Assembly (NCBI RefSeq): GCF_000687535.1
Contig: NZ_JHWC01000002.1
Span: 1-64,000, forward strand
Source of the DNA: Helicobacter rodentium ATCC 700285
GTDB lineage: Bacteria; Campylobacterota; Campylobacteria; Campylobacterales; Helicobacteraceae
Length of the DNA: 64,000 bases
Reading direction: 5' to 3'
Part shown: in pieces, positions 54,354-64,000 of the stretch
Position numbering within the stretch: position 1 is the stretch's first letter
How the letters are laid out: the number at the start of each line of letters is the position of its first letter
Notes under the pieces: model-generated
What the model was told of the DNA's origin: nothing
Seen by the model: only the letters and a program-made list of their open reading frames with translations
Databases searched by the model: none
Position numbers and translations under genes: made by a program

Positions 54354-55163
54354 ATGAAAGTAGAGCTCCTAGAGCCATACATTCAAATCAGCATTGAAAA
54401 AGAATCTCAATTTTTAAAACGTGCAGTGGATTTTGCTTATAAGCATTTTTCCAAAGCCTATCGCCTTTCAAGCTCTGTCTTGATTCTTGACGATGGGGAA
54501 CGTTATAAAAAGGATTATTTTTTAAATTGGGCATACCATGTTGCTATGCAAGAGGAAGCCAAGAATGAGAGTGAGGATTTTCAAACCATTATTGATAGTA
54601 GTTATCTCCCGATTCGCATCAAGATGATTGAAAATCGTGCAATGCTAGAACATATCATTGTGTCTTTGCAGATTATTCAAAGCTCTTTTGGTAATTCTCA
54701 AGTTTGCTTAAGGCTTAATCGCCCAAGTCGCCTTGCAAGACGTTATCTAACCTCAAAATTTCAAGAATTTGTGCTAAGTTACACAAAGCAGGAAATTTTT
54801 TTAGAATCTAGTAGTCCTTATTTTTGGGAGAAGCTCATTGGTGCGCTTTCGCAAAAGATAATCCATAATATCGTATTGGATTTTGATTATGAAACCTTTA
54901 AGACGCATAATACTTTTGAATGTTTTGAGGAGTATTTGACAAAAGAGGAGAAAATCCTTAAAAAAAGTTACAAGATTTTAGGTTGTGGGTATAACGATGA
55001 TTTTGAATGTGTGAAAAATCGTTATATTGAACTTGTTAAAATTTATCACCCTGATAATGTTTATGGGCAAGATAAAAAGATTATTGATGGCTATGCGGAA
55101 AAATTCCGTTTAATTAATGAGGCGTATGAAAAGATTAAATCTAATTTCAAGCGCGTAGCATAA
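54354..55163 (+). CDS. J-domain protein (DnaJ-like, C-terminal J domain)
   Basis: 269 aa. The last 65 residues form a J domain (YKILGCGYNDDFECVKNRY, HPD at 232-234, then FRLINEAYEKIK) that should stimulate a DnaK-type ATPase. The N-terminal 200 residues (KRAVDFAYKHFSKAYRL, LNRPSRLARRYLTSKF) are of unknown fold and are the probable client- or target-binding part. A J domain at the C-terminus without the zinc and Gly/Phe parts marks a specialised co-chaperone. A similar gene is found in C. jejuni (I recall Cj0954c). Confidence 0.82.
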   Translation: MKVELLEPYIQISIEKESQFLKRAVDFAYKHFSKAYRLSSSVLILDDGERYKKDYFLNWAYHVAMQEEAKNESEDFQTIIDSSYLPIRIKMIENRAMLEHIIVSLQIIQSSFGNSQVCLRLNRPSRLARRYLTSKFQEFVLSYTKQEIFLESSSPYFWEKLIGALSQKIIHNIVLDFDYETFKTHNTFECFEEYLTKEEKILKKSYKILGCGYNDDFECVKNRYIELVKIYHPDNVYGQDKKIIDGYAEKFRLINEAYEKIKSNFKRVA

Positions 55164-55172
55164 GGAGTTAAA

Positions 55173-56021
55173 ATGTCAGAGAACAATACACAAAAGAATC
55201 CCGATGAAAAAAGTCTTTCCGCTACAATCCCGGATAATATTTTTGATACCTTTGAGGAGTTTAAGGAAGAGCCAAAAACAAAACCAAGAGAAATTGAATA
55301 TTCCCTAGAGGAATCCAAGGAGGATTCTAGTGGCAAAGGTCGTTTTTTTGCCTATTTATTTTTACTCTTTGTGTTAATTGCATTGATTTTTGGTGGAGGA
55401 TATTATTTTTTAACTCTCCCTAGCGGACAATCCTTGCTGCATAAAGTGCAAGCTGCATTAGGATTCCAAGTAGAATCCGCACGAGGAATGGAATCGCAAA
55501 TGGATTTAACTAGTGAATTTGCCAAAGATGAGGAGATTAAACGCTTACAAGAAGCACTCTATCAAAAAGAAAAAGAATTGGCAAATCTAGCGCAATCTGT
55601 AGATGGTTTGAGTTTATCTGTAAAAGAAATGCAAGATGCACGTAGTGCAGAAATAAATACAATGACAAGATTGCGCTATACGATTAAGCCTAAAAAGCAG
55701 ATTATTACCGAGTGTTTTTCTATGAATGTGGGAGAATGGCAGATTCCGCAAGGCTGTATGCTCTCCATTGCAACAAAGGTGGATAAAGAATTGCAAGAGG
55801 ATAAACGCGTGGTTGCCTTTGAAGTGCAGGGCATTGTAGATACGCGTCCTTATGGCGGATTGTCTCCAGAGCTTAAACAGGAGGGACTTGCGAGTTTCCG
55901 TGCGTGGAATGCGATTCGTGCAATTAATGCGAAACTTCCCAATGCTACCGTGTTTGAGGGTCCAAGTTTGCAATTAGAAGACAAACGCGGATATAGAATT
56001 AAAGCTTATTTTGTAGAATAA
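55173..56021 (+). CDS. Single-pass membrane protein with periplasmic coiled coil and C-terminal domain
   Basis: 282 aa. An acidic cytoplasmic N-terminus (1-57), one membrane segment (about 60-84), a coiled coil (about 115-155) and a C-terminal domain with GIVDTRPYGGLSPELKQEG and NAIRAINAKLPNATVFEGP. The C-terminal part has the beta-alpha look of OmpA-like peptidoglycan-binding domains, but the characteristic NxxLSxxRA pattern is not exact, so this is tentative. Nine nucleotides after the J-domain gene and two before nadK. Confidence 0.72.
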   Translation: MSENNTQKNPDEKSLSATIPDNIFDTFEEFKEEPKTKPREIEYSLEESKEDSSGKGRFFAYLFLLFVLIALIFGGGYYFLTLPSGQSLLHKVQAALGFQVESARGMESQMDLTSEFAKDEEIKRLQEALYQKEKELANLAQSVDGLSLSVKEMQDARSAEINTMTRLRYTIKPKKQIITECFSMNVGEWQIPQGCMLSIATKVDKELQEDKRVVAFEVQGIVDTRPYGGLSPELKQEGLASFRAWNAIRAINAKLPNATVFEGPSLQLEDKRGYRIKAYFVE

Positions 56022-56022
56022 A

Positions 56023-56892
56023 ATGAATCCTAATCCACCCATTCATACTTTGGGCGTCTTTTTGCGTCCCTCCACTCCAGAATTAAAAGCTTATTTCTTA
56101 GAGTTTCAAAGCTTGGCTTTGGGATTGGGATTCCGCGTAATTTTGGATTCTTTGAGTGCCGGAATGATTGGAATGCGTGGATTAAATTTTGAGGAGCTTT
56201 GCTGTGAATGTGATGCGCTAATTTCTATTGGAGGCGATGGCACATTGATTTCAACCGCAAGACGTTCTTTTGCTTTTGGTAAGCCTATTTTGGGGATTAA
56301 TATGGGGCATTTGGGATTTCTTACAGATTTACAAAGAGACGAAGTAGAATCCTTTTTACCACATCTTAAAGAGGGAAATTACAATATTGCCAACCATATA
56401 ATGCTAGAGGGTAGCATACAAAATGCAAAGAGTGATAATGTGAGTTTTTTCGCTCTTAATGACATTATTCTCACGCGCCTTGATGAGGCGTCTATGATTT
56501 ATCTTAAGGCTTATATTGATGGAGAATATTTTAATTCTTATTATGGCGATGGATTGATTGTTGCTACGCCTACGGGTTCTACTGCTTATAATATTAGCGC
56601 GGGAGGCGCAGTAGTTTATCCCTTTTCGCATAATTTGCTTTTGACGCCTATTTGTGCGCATTCTTTAACGCAACGACCTCTTATCTTGCCAAGTAGTTTT
56701 GAAATTATAGTAGAGCTTGGTGAAGAGGGACGTTGTAATGTTGTCATTGACGGGCAGGAGACTAAGCCTTTGAAGTTTGGTGAGAAAATTGCGATTCGCG
56801 TTCAAAACAAAGGCGTAAAGCTAATTCATAATGCAAATTGGAATTACTTTAAGATTCTAAAGGAGAAATTCCATTGGGGAGATTTTGAATAA
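56023..56892 (+). CDS. nadK: NAD kinase
   Basis: Phosphorylates NAD to NADP. 289 aa with the GGDGT motif at 70-74, GINMGHLGFLTDLQ, and TPTGSTAYNISAGG with the catalytic/substrate region. Its last base is shared with recN. nadK-recN-NFACT order matches H. pylori HP1394-HP1392. Confidence 0.96.
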   Translation: MNPNPPIHTLGVFLRPSTPELKAYFLEFQSLALGLGFRVILDSLSAGMIGMRGLNFEELCCECDALISIGGDGTLISTARRSFAFGKPILGINMGHLGFLTDLQRDEVESFLPHLKEGNYNIANHIMLEGSIQNAKSDNVSFFALNDIILTRLDEASMIYLKAYIDGEYFNSYYGDGLIVATPTGSTAYNISAGGAVVYPFSHNLLLTPICAHSLTQRPLILPSSFEIIVELGEEGRCNVVIDGQETKPLKFGEKIAIRVQNKGVKLIHNANWNYFKILKEKFHWGDFE

Positions 56893-58445
56893 TGCAAAAG
56901 TTGCTTATCCGTCAAATTATAATCAAGGGTTCTCCTGTTTTTAAAGAAATTACTTTTTCTCCAAGTGCGCATTTCAATGTTTTTAGCGGTGCAAGTGGAG
57001 TAGGAAAATCAGTTTTAATGGAATCTATCCTTGCATTGTTTGGCTTGAAAGAGTGCAATGCGCAGGTGTTGGAGGCAACTTTAGAATTGCAAGGATTCAA
57101 AGAGGAATTTAAAGGACTAATAGATGAGGGTGAAGTCATTTTAACGCTTACAAAAAAGGACAAGATTCGCTTTTTTCTTAATGCACAAAGCATTCCAAAA
57201 AAGAAAATTCAAGAACTTTTTGCTCCTTTTTTAAAGCACTTAAGCACCAAATCTGATGATGCAACAAGTTTAGAGAATCTGTTTTTAGTTTTTGATTCTT
57301 TTTGTTTGTCTAAAGATCCTAAGTATCCCGCTATTTTAAGTGCTTACAAAGATTCTTTTGTGCAATTCCAAAACGCAAGAGCAGAGCTTCAAAAAATACA
57401 AGAAGAGGCTTTAAAAGTGGAGGAGCTTAAAGAGTTTGTGCGCTTTGAAATCCAAAAGTTGGAATCTTTAAATCCTAAAAAAGGAGAATATGAAGAGCTT
57501 TTAAGGGTGAAAAAAGAAATCTCCAAAAAAGAAAAAATCAATGAGAGCTTGCAAAAAGTGCAGGAATTTTTAAGCCATACCTCTCAAGTTTCTTACTTTT
57601 TAAATCTTATTGGCAAAGAAAGCGATTCTATTTTAAATGCTTTGAATGAGTTAGAAGAGTTGTGCGCACAAGAAAGTGAGAGATTAGGGGAGTTAAACAA
57701 TATTGATCCTGAAGAAATTTTAAATCGTTTGGAAGCATTAAGCGCATTAAAGCATAGATATGGTGGTGTAGAGGAGGCATTGGAATATTTGGAATCCAAA
57801 AAACAGGAATTAGCAAAGTATGAAAATTTGGATTCTCTCTTGAGAGATTCTCAAACGCATTTTGGGCAGACAAAAGAAAAACTGATACAATGCGCAAGGG
57901 ATTTGCAAGGTGCGAGAGAGAAGCAAATTGCAAACTTTAGCGATACCTTAAATCAGGCTTTAAATTCCCTTAAAATGCCAAATGCCAAGGTAATGTTCAA
58001 GGGGATAGAAGAGGTGGAATCCTATATGTCTTTTGGTAACCAAGTGCTAGAAATTACATTGAATACTGCATTAAAGAATTTAAGCGCAGGGGAGTTTAAC
58101 CGATTTCGTCTTGCCCTTTTGCTCACGCAAAGTGCGCAAGAAAAAAACCAAGCCGTTATTATATTGGATGAAGTAGATGCAAACCTAAGTGGAGAGGAAT
58201 CGCAAGGTGTCGCCGAGGCATTAAAAAAACTTTCTTGTAGTTATCAAGTCTTTGCGATCTCGCACCAGCCACATATGCCAAGTTTAGCCGATACACATTT
58301 TTTGATTCAAAAGTGCGCACAAGGTTCAGAGATCTCTTTATTAGATAAAGAGGGTAGAATTTATGAAATTGCGCGTATGATTAGTGGTGATACAATCACA
58401 AAAGAAGCTTTGGAATTTGCTACTAAGCGGATTGGCGGTAAGTAA
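56892..58445 (+). CDS. recN: DNA repair protein RecN
   Basis: SMC-like ATPase of double-strand break repair. 517 aa: Walker A GASGVGKS (33-40), a long coiled-coil middle, the ABC signature LSAGEFNRFRLAL, and Walker B VIILDEVDANLSGEE, then AISHQPHMPS. Somewhat shorter than the E. coli protein (553 aa), as usual in this group. Confidence 0.95.
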   Translation: MQKLLIRQIIIKGSPVFKEITFSPSAHFNVFSGASGVGKSVLMESILALFGLKECNAQVLEATLELQGFKEEFKGLIDEGEVILTLTKKDKIRFFLNAQSIPKKKIQELFAPFLKHLSTKSDDATSLENLFLVFDSFCLSKDPKYPAILSAYKDSFVQFQNARAELQKIQEEALKVEELKEFVRFEIQKLESLNPKKGEYEELLRVKKEISKKEKINESLQKVQEFLSHTSQVSYFLNLIGKESDSILNALNELEELCAQESERLGELNNIDPEEILNRLEALSALKHRYGGVEEALEYLESKKQELAKYENLDSLLRDSQTHFGQTKEKLIQCARDLQGAREKQIANFSDTLNQALNSLKMPNAKVMFKGIEEVESYMSFGNQVLEITLNTALKNLSAGEFNRFRLALLLTQSAQEKNQAVIILDEVDANLSGEESQGVAEALKKLSCSYQVFAISHQPHMPSLADTHFLIQKCAQGSEISLLDKEGRIYEIARMISGDTITKEALEFATKRIGGK

Positions 58446-58480
58446 TGAAAAATAATTTTGTATTTCAATAAAGTCTTACT

Positions 58481-59836
58481 ATGAATCTTGCTATATTACA
58501 AATGTTTGCGGATCATTTACGACAAACTCCACCTCTAAAACTTCGTTCTATTTATAGAATCGCAGATAATTTATTTAAAATGGATATTGATGGACATTTG
58601 TTTTTTATGGATTTAAGCAAAGGTAAAAGTATGATTTTTGTCAGCAATGAGGAGATGATTGCTTCAAAAATCTATCAAGCCCCCTTTGATAAAAGTTTGC
58701 AAAAATATTGTTTTAATGCTTTGATTATAGGAGCAAAAACAGATGGCAAGAATCGTATCTTGCAGCTCATTTTACAGACTAAAAATAGCTATAAAACCTC
58801 ACAAATTTTACTCCAAGCAGAATTTACAGGCAAAAATACAAATTTAATTTTATTGGATTCTAACCAAATAGTATTGGACGCTTTGAGACATATTACAAAG
58901 GAGCAATCGTTTCGCGAAGTGAGAATTGGTAAGCCACTTTTGGATTTGCCGCAACCTAAAGCCATATCTCTTGCGCAGCCCAAAGGTGAATTGTTGGATT
59001 TGCTTTTGGATAATTTTATTCAACTAAAAACACAAGAACTCCATACAAAAATCACAAAGAGAGTCGCACAGATTGCCCAAAAAATAGCGCACTTAAAGCA
59101 TCATTTGGAATCTTTAGAGGATAAAAATGTTTTGGAGGAAAACGCAAAAAGAGAAGCGTATTTGGGACAGCTTATTTTGCAAAATCTTTATCTTTATCCT
59201 GATTTTAAAGGGAGAGAAATTTGTTTAGAAAATGAAAAAATAATTTTTCCAAGCAAAGCGCATTCTCTAAGCCATACAGCGCAGATTTTTTTTGAAAATT
59301 CCAAAAAATTAGCCAAAAAAGCAAAAAATATTCATCTGCAAGCTCAAAATTTGCAAGAAAAGATTTTATTCTATGAAAAATTGCTTAAAATGATACAAAA
59401 TGTAACAAATTTAAATGATTTACAAATTTTAGAATCTAATTTGCAAAAAAAATCCAATGCAAAAGAGTCAAGACAAAAAATAAAGCTATTTGAAAGCTTT
59501 TTTATAGCAGGGATTAAGGTGTCTATTGGCAAGAATGAGCGGGAAAATATTGCTTTATTAAAGGAATCCAAAGCGGAAGATATTTGGCTACATATTCGCG
59601 GGATTCCAAGCTCACATTGCATTATTCATTGCGGAAAGGCAAAAATTTCTGATATAATCTTACAAAAAGCTGCACAGATTTTGGTAGGATTTACAAAGGA
59701 TTCTGCTGAAAACTATGCAATAGATTATACAAAACGCAAGTTTGTCAAAATTACATTTGGCGCAAATGTCGTTTATGCAAAAGCGCAAACGATTCAGCTT
59801 AAAAAGGATTTGTATGGCTGTTTCTCCCATTGGTAA
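58481..59836 (+). CDS. rqcH: NFACT family protein (RqcH / fibronectin-binding type)
   Basis: 451 aa. The N-terminal NFACT-N part, a coiled coil in the middle, and the C-terminal NFACT-R domain with the signature DIWLHIRGIPSSHCII. In Bacillus RqcH adds Ala tails to stalled peptides on free 50S subunits; Campylobacter and H. pylori members were first called fibronectin-binding. Which role dominates here is unknown. Its 3' end overlaps the next gene by 23 nt. Confidence 0.87.
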   Translation: MNLAILQMFADHLRQTPPLKLRSIYRIADNLFKMDIDGHLFFMDLSKGKSMIFVSNEEMIASKIYQAPFDKSLQKYCFNALIIGAKTDGKNRILQLILQTKNSYKTSQILLQAEFTGKNTNLILLDSNQIVLDALRHITKEQSFREVRIGKPLLDLPQPKAISLAQPKGELLDLLLDNFIQLKTQELHTKITKRVAQIAQKIAHLKHHLESLEDKNVLEENAKREAYLGQLILQNLYLYPDFKGREICLENEKIIFPSKAHSLSHTAQIFFENSKKLAKKAKNIHLQAQNLQEKILFYEKLLKMIQNVTNLNDLQILESNLQKKSNAKESRQKIKLFESFFIAGIKVSIGKNERENIALLKESKAEDIWLHIRGIPSSHCIIHCGKAKISDIILQKAAQILVGFTKDSAENYAIDYTKRKFVKITFGANVVYAKAQTIQLKKDLYGCFSHW

Positions 59837-60140
59837 TATTACTCATATTCATCAAAATGCACAAGTAAGTTCCGTTCAACACGCTAACTCACAGGTAAAG
59901 CTTGATTTTCAGGCTATGGTTAATTTGCAAGAAATGCAAGAGAGACAAGAAGAGATTAAAGAAGTGCGTCCAACAGAAGAGACGCTTGAAATCAATGATG
60001 AACGCGAGGGTAATGGTAAAGAGCCAGAACAAGAAGAGCAAGATAAAAAGCAAGAAAAGGATTCCCAAGAATCACAGGAATCGGATTCTATTCAGACAAA
60101 AGAAGACGGCACAATTATCCATTTAAATATTTCCGTATAA
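59814..60140 (+). CDS. Small acidic protein of unknown function
   Basis: 108 aa from the ATG at 59814 with AAAAAGGA 5 nt upstream. Begins MAVSPIGNITHIHQNAQVSS, then a highly charged Glu/Gln/Lys region and a short end TIIHLNISV. No membrane segment or known domain. Overlaps the NFACT gene, so it may be translated with it. The N-terminal pattern recalls small conserved Campylobacterota proteins but I cannot name it. Confidence 0.7.
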   Translation: MAVSPIGNITHIHQNAQVSSVQHANSQVKLDFQAMVNLQEMQERQEEIKEVRPTEETLEINDEREGNGKEPEQEEQDKKQEKDSQESQESDSIQTKEDGTIIHLNISV

Positions 60141-60182
60141 GACTTTAAGTATCATTTAAAATCCATCTGCTTATCTAATCTT

Positions 60183-60188
60183 TATAAT
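60183..60188 (+). promoter_or_regulatory. -10 element of the MATE gene promoter
   Basis: TATAAT in CTTTATAATCC, 48 nt before the ATG at 60236, in the gap after the small acidic protein gene. Confidence 0.5.
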
Positions 60189-60235
60189 CCATTCCATAGC
60201 AAGTCTTATTTTTAGAAAATAAAAAAGGAGGGAAA

Positions 60236-61573
60236 ATGAATAAAATAAAATTTTATTCTAAAGAACGTAGTTGCAAAATCTTGAATATAGCAATTCCCTC
60301 TGGATTAAATTCGCTTTTGGATATTATCAATCTTTCCATAGATTTGTTGATGATTGGAACATTTGGAGCAAGTGCCATTGTTGCGGTGGGTGTAAGTTTA
60401 AACTTTATTATGCTGCTTTTTGCCTTTACAACCATTATTTTTGTGGGCAATAGTGCCTTAGTGTCAAGATTTTTAGGTGCAAACAATCAAGACGCAGCGA
60501 ATGAGGTTGTGATGAGCTTGAGTTTTGCTGCATTTTGTTTTTCTCTGCCTTTAATGCTGTTTGCTTTTCTTAGCTTTGAAGTTTTTTTCTCTTGGATTGG
60601 GGTGGATTCTAATGCGCATCTTATTGGGAGCGAATATCTAAGTATTGTGCTTTTTAGTGTGCCTTTATTGTTGATAAAGCAAGTAAGTATTTCTGCATTT
60701 TCTGCAGCTGGGGCGACAAAATTACCATTTTATATCAAAATTGTTATTACTCTTTTGAATCTTTTGGTGAAATATACTTTGATTTTTGGATTCCTTTTTG
60801 TGCCTGCATTAGGCGTGATTGGAGCGGCGGTTGGAACTTTGATTGTTAATTTTTTAGAAACTTCTGCTTTGTTTGGCTGTCTTTTGTTTTACAAGAAAAG
60901 CCCCATTTCTCTTAGGGGTAGAATCAACTTTGATTACATTAAACGCGCTTTTGTTGTTGGGATTCCTAGTGGTTGTGAGCGTCTCTTTACGCTTTTTGCA
61001 ATTATTGTGATGACAAAATTCGTAGCATTTTATGGAACTTATGATTTGGCGGGTTATCAGATTGCCACAAGAATTGAAGGGTTTGCATTTATGCCGGGAT
61101 TTGGGTTTATGATTGCAGCAATGGCATTAATGGGGCAGAATCTTGGAGCAAAAAAACCCTTAGAAGCAAAGTATTCTACATTAAATACTTTACTTTTGGG
61201 TGGGATTTTTATGGGGGTTGTTGGGTTGTTTATGACTGCTTTTGCCCCCTTTTTGTCTAGTTTATTTAGTCAAGATCCCGCGACAATCCAAGCAAGTGTC
61301 TATTACCTAATTCCTATTGGAATCTCACAGATTGCTTTTGCATTTATTTGTATCCTTGATGGTGCATTGCGTGGAGCAGGTATTACAAAGATTACACTTT
61401 TAATTAATGGATTGATGATTTGGGGTTTGCGGGTAATGCCTTGCTATTTTATTGCGACAATGGGTTATCCTGTGCTTTATATTTATCTTTGTATTTGTTT
61501 GGAGACTTTTTTGCGTGCATTTGTTTATTGGAGGATTTTCCAAAGCGGTATTTGGAAAAACCAAAAGGTTTAA
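60236..61573 (+). CDS. MATE family efflux transporter
   Basis: 445 aa with twelve hydrophobic segments. The N-terminal half has IPSGLNSLLDIINLSIDLLM and GNSALVSRFLGANNQDAANE, the repeated half has GIPSGCERLF and MALMGQNLGAKKPLEA, the internal repeat typical of MATE drug/sodium or proton antiporters. AAGGAGGG before the ATG. Substrate unknown. Converges with the gene at 61581-61796. Confidence 0.9.
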   Translation: MNKIKFYSKERSCKILNIAIPSGLNSLLDIINLSIDLLMIGTFGASAIVAVGVSLNFIMLLFAFTTIIFVGNSALVSRFLGANNQDAANEVVMSLSFAAFCFSLPLMLFAFLSFEVFFSWIGVDSNAHLIGSEYLSIVLFSVPLLLIKQVSISAFSAAGATKLPFYIKIVITLLNLLVKYTLIFGFLFVPALGVIGAAVGTLIVNFLETSALFGCLLFYKKSPISLRGRINFDYIKRAFVVGIPSGCERLFTLFAIIVMTKFVAFYGTYDLAGYQIATRIEGFAFMPGFGFMIAAMALMGQNLGAKKPLEAKYSTLNTLLLGGIFMGVVGLFMTAFAPFLSSLFSQDPATIQASVYYLIPIGISQIAFAFICILDGALRGAGITKITLLINGLMIWGLRVMPCYFIATMGYPVLYIYLCICLETFLRAFVYWRIFQSGIWKNQKV

Positions 61574-61580
61574 TAGTTTA

Positions 61581-61796
61581 TCAAAAGAGTGCCAAAAATA
61601 AGTCTAAGTTAGAAAAGATATAAAGCAAAATAACCCCCAAACAAAGCAAAAATGCCACCATAAATAGAATCTTTTTTTCAAAAGAAGTGAGCTTATCCCC
61701 ACTTTTGCTAACAGAAAAGGCTGTGATTGCCAAAATCACGATGGATACTAAGCCTAAAATTCCAAGCACCATTGTAAAATTTCCAACTGAATTCAA
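61581..61796 (-). CDS. Small two-helix membrane protein
   Basis: 71 aa with two hydrophobic segments (about 8-27 and 43-63) and a short basic linker. Starts with TTG at 61796 (GGGAG 6 nt upstream); ATG at codon 9 is an alternative. No family recognised. The 3' end is only 7 nt from the MATE stop. Confidence 0.6.
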   Translation of the reverse strand: MNSVGNFTMVLGILGLVSIVILAITAFSVSKSGDKLTSFEKKILFMVAFLLCLGVILLYIFSNLDLFLALF

Positions 61797-61920
61797 ATCA
61801 CACTCCCAATAATAAATTTCTCTTGCTACTAAACTAAAGTATAACTTTTAATTATACATTATTATCTTGTAATTTTTAATGATTTTTATAAATTTTAGTG
61901 TGTTTTAACAAGCCTTAGTG

Positions 61921-61926
61921 TAGAAT
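61921..61926 (+). promoter_or_regulatory. -10 element of the serS promoter
   Basis: TAGAAT preceded by TG (TGTAGAAT), 29 nt before the serS ATG, after an AT-rich stretch. Confidence 0.45.
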
Positions 61927-61952
61927 CTAGCCATTTTAATTTGTTGGAATGA

Positions 61953-63248
<1,296 letters not shown>

Positions 63249-63252
63249 TTTT

Positions 63253-64000
63253 ATGCCAGAAAAGGAGGACAATAACCAAATTATCCAGCTTGATGACAGT
63301 TTTAGTGTTTTAGATGATATTTTAAAAAAAGAACCTGAAGCGACAAAGCCACCAAGTAAGCTTGAAAAACTTTTAGAATTTTTCAATCAACATAAAAAAC
63401 TTAGCATTATCTTGTCGGTTTTGCTAGTGTTTCTTTTACTTGGGTTTATTTTTTTGATTGGTTTAGCCTTGACGCGCGAAGTCAAACCTCCTCAAGCGCA
63501 AACAAATGTTTTGCCTCCAACAGAGTTTAGCATCAGCAAAGGGGCAGACCTTATTACCGATGTTGAAAAACTAGAAGCACTCATTAAAAAAGCTAACTTT
63601 CTTTATATTAGTGGCAATAAGCAAGAGGCATTGGATTTATATGGTAAAATCTCTAATTATTCGGAAGGGCTTTCTAATTATAATTTAGGCGTTGCGCAAA
63701 TGGAAGAAAAATCCTATGCTGAAGCATTGGATTCTTTCCAAAAGGCGATTGATGTAGGGGAAGACCGCGTAATTAGCGCATTAAATGCAGCAATTTGTTC
63801 TTTGTATTTGCAAGAACCTTTAAAATACCGCTATTATTTGCATCTTGCGCAAACTTATCTCCCCCAAGCGGGTAATTTGCCCATTTATTCCTACCTTTAT
63901 ACATTGACAAACTTTTATTTGGGTAATTATTTAGAAACATTCTCTTCCTTGCTTCATCATTCCTCTAACTATTATCAAGAGGAAAGCAATCAGCTTTTAG
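63253..64000 (+). CDS. TPR-containing membrane protein (3' end beyond the window)
   Basis: First 249 residues of a longer protein. Acidic cytoplasmic N-terminus (1-45), one membrane segment (about 50-73), then tetratricopeptide-like repeats (FLYISGNKQEALDLYGKIS, YNLGVAQMEEKSYAEALDSF, VISALNAAICSLYLQEPLKY). Starts 4 nt after serS. Cut by the window edge, so domains beyond are unknown. Confidence 0.85.
   Translation, partial: MPEKEDNNQIIQLDDSFSVLDDILKKEPEATKPPSKLEKLLEFFNQHKKLSIILSVLLVFLLLGFIFLIGLALTREVKPPQAQTNVLPPTEFSISKGADLITDVEKLEALIKKANFLYISGNKQEALDLYGKISNYSEGLSNYNLGVAQMEEKSYAEALDSFQKAIDVGEDRVISALNAAICSLYLQEPLKYRYYLHLAQTYLPQAGNLPIYSYLYTLTNFYLGNYLETFSSLLHHSSNYYQEESNQLL

Overview
The window is a piece of a low-GC Campylobacterota chromosome, most likely an enterohepatic Helicobacter. 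I infer this from gene order remembered from H. pylori: pgbA-like/glcD; nth, an AsmA-like gene, mltG and oorDABC; folD, lepB, a site-2 protease, rpiB and a small coiled-coil gene; nadK, recN and an NFACT gene; serS and a TPR gene. It differs from H. pylori in carrying mdh beside oorDABC, a biotin-dependent pycB, and a tandem pair of dynamin-like GTPases as in Campylobacter jejuni. The species cannot be fixed from the sequence alone.

Layout: 1-0.9 kb, intergenic repeats and a minus-strand unknown gene behind a sigma54-type promoter. 1.1-7.8 kb, pgbA-like, glcD, then fabZ-lpxA-clpX-mreB-mreC (lipid A, proteolysis, cell shape). 8-11.6 kb, a 61-aa ORF behind another sigma54-like promoter, then pycB-xseA. 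11.8-17.9 kb (minus), a broken radical SAM gene with a 13-G tract, a terminator, oorCBAD, mdh and mltG. 17.8-21.1 kb, an AsmA-like protein and nth. 21.4-35.2 kb, the S10-spc-alpha ribosomal protein cluster with secY, map, infA and rpoA, ending in a hairpin terminator; rpmJ carries an apparent one-base frameshift. 35.3-38.6 kb, an unknown gene, a repeat block and a molybdenum cofactor cluster (moaD-moaE-mobB-mogA). 38.7-42.3 kb, ridA and a small accessory island of four unknown genes opposite a small DNA-binding protein, with repeat blocks on both sides. 42.3-44.5 kb, a class V aminotransferase and a sugar-nucleotide epimerase. 44.75 kb, a small SRP RNA. 44.9-48.5 kb, cytochrome c, folD, lepB, M50 protease, rpiB. 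48.7-54.3 kb, an MFS transporter and two dynamin-like proteins. 54.4-61.8 kb, a J-domain protein, a membrane protein, nadK, recN, rqcH-like, MATE exporter. 62-64 kb, serS and a TPR protein cut by the window edge.

Most of the window is conserved housekeeping. The parts least explained by known biology are: (1) a family of intergenic repeats whose conserved arms enclose a core that differs between copies yet stays self-complementary; (2) the 39.4-42 kb island with a cluster of AT-rich palindromic repeats in its divergent promoter region; (3) the poly-G radical SAM locus; (4) unknown genes behind sigma54-type promoters, which suggests co-regulation with flagella; (5) a structured leader ahead of the rpmJ-rpsM operon.
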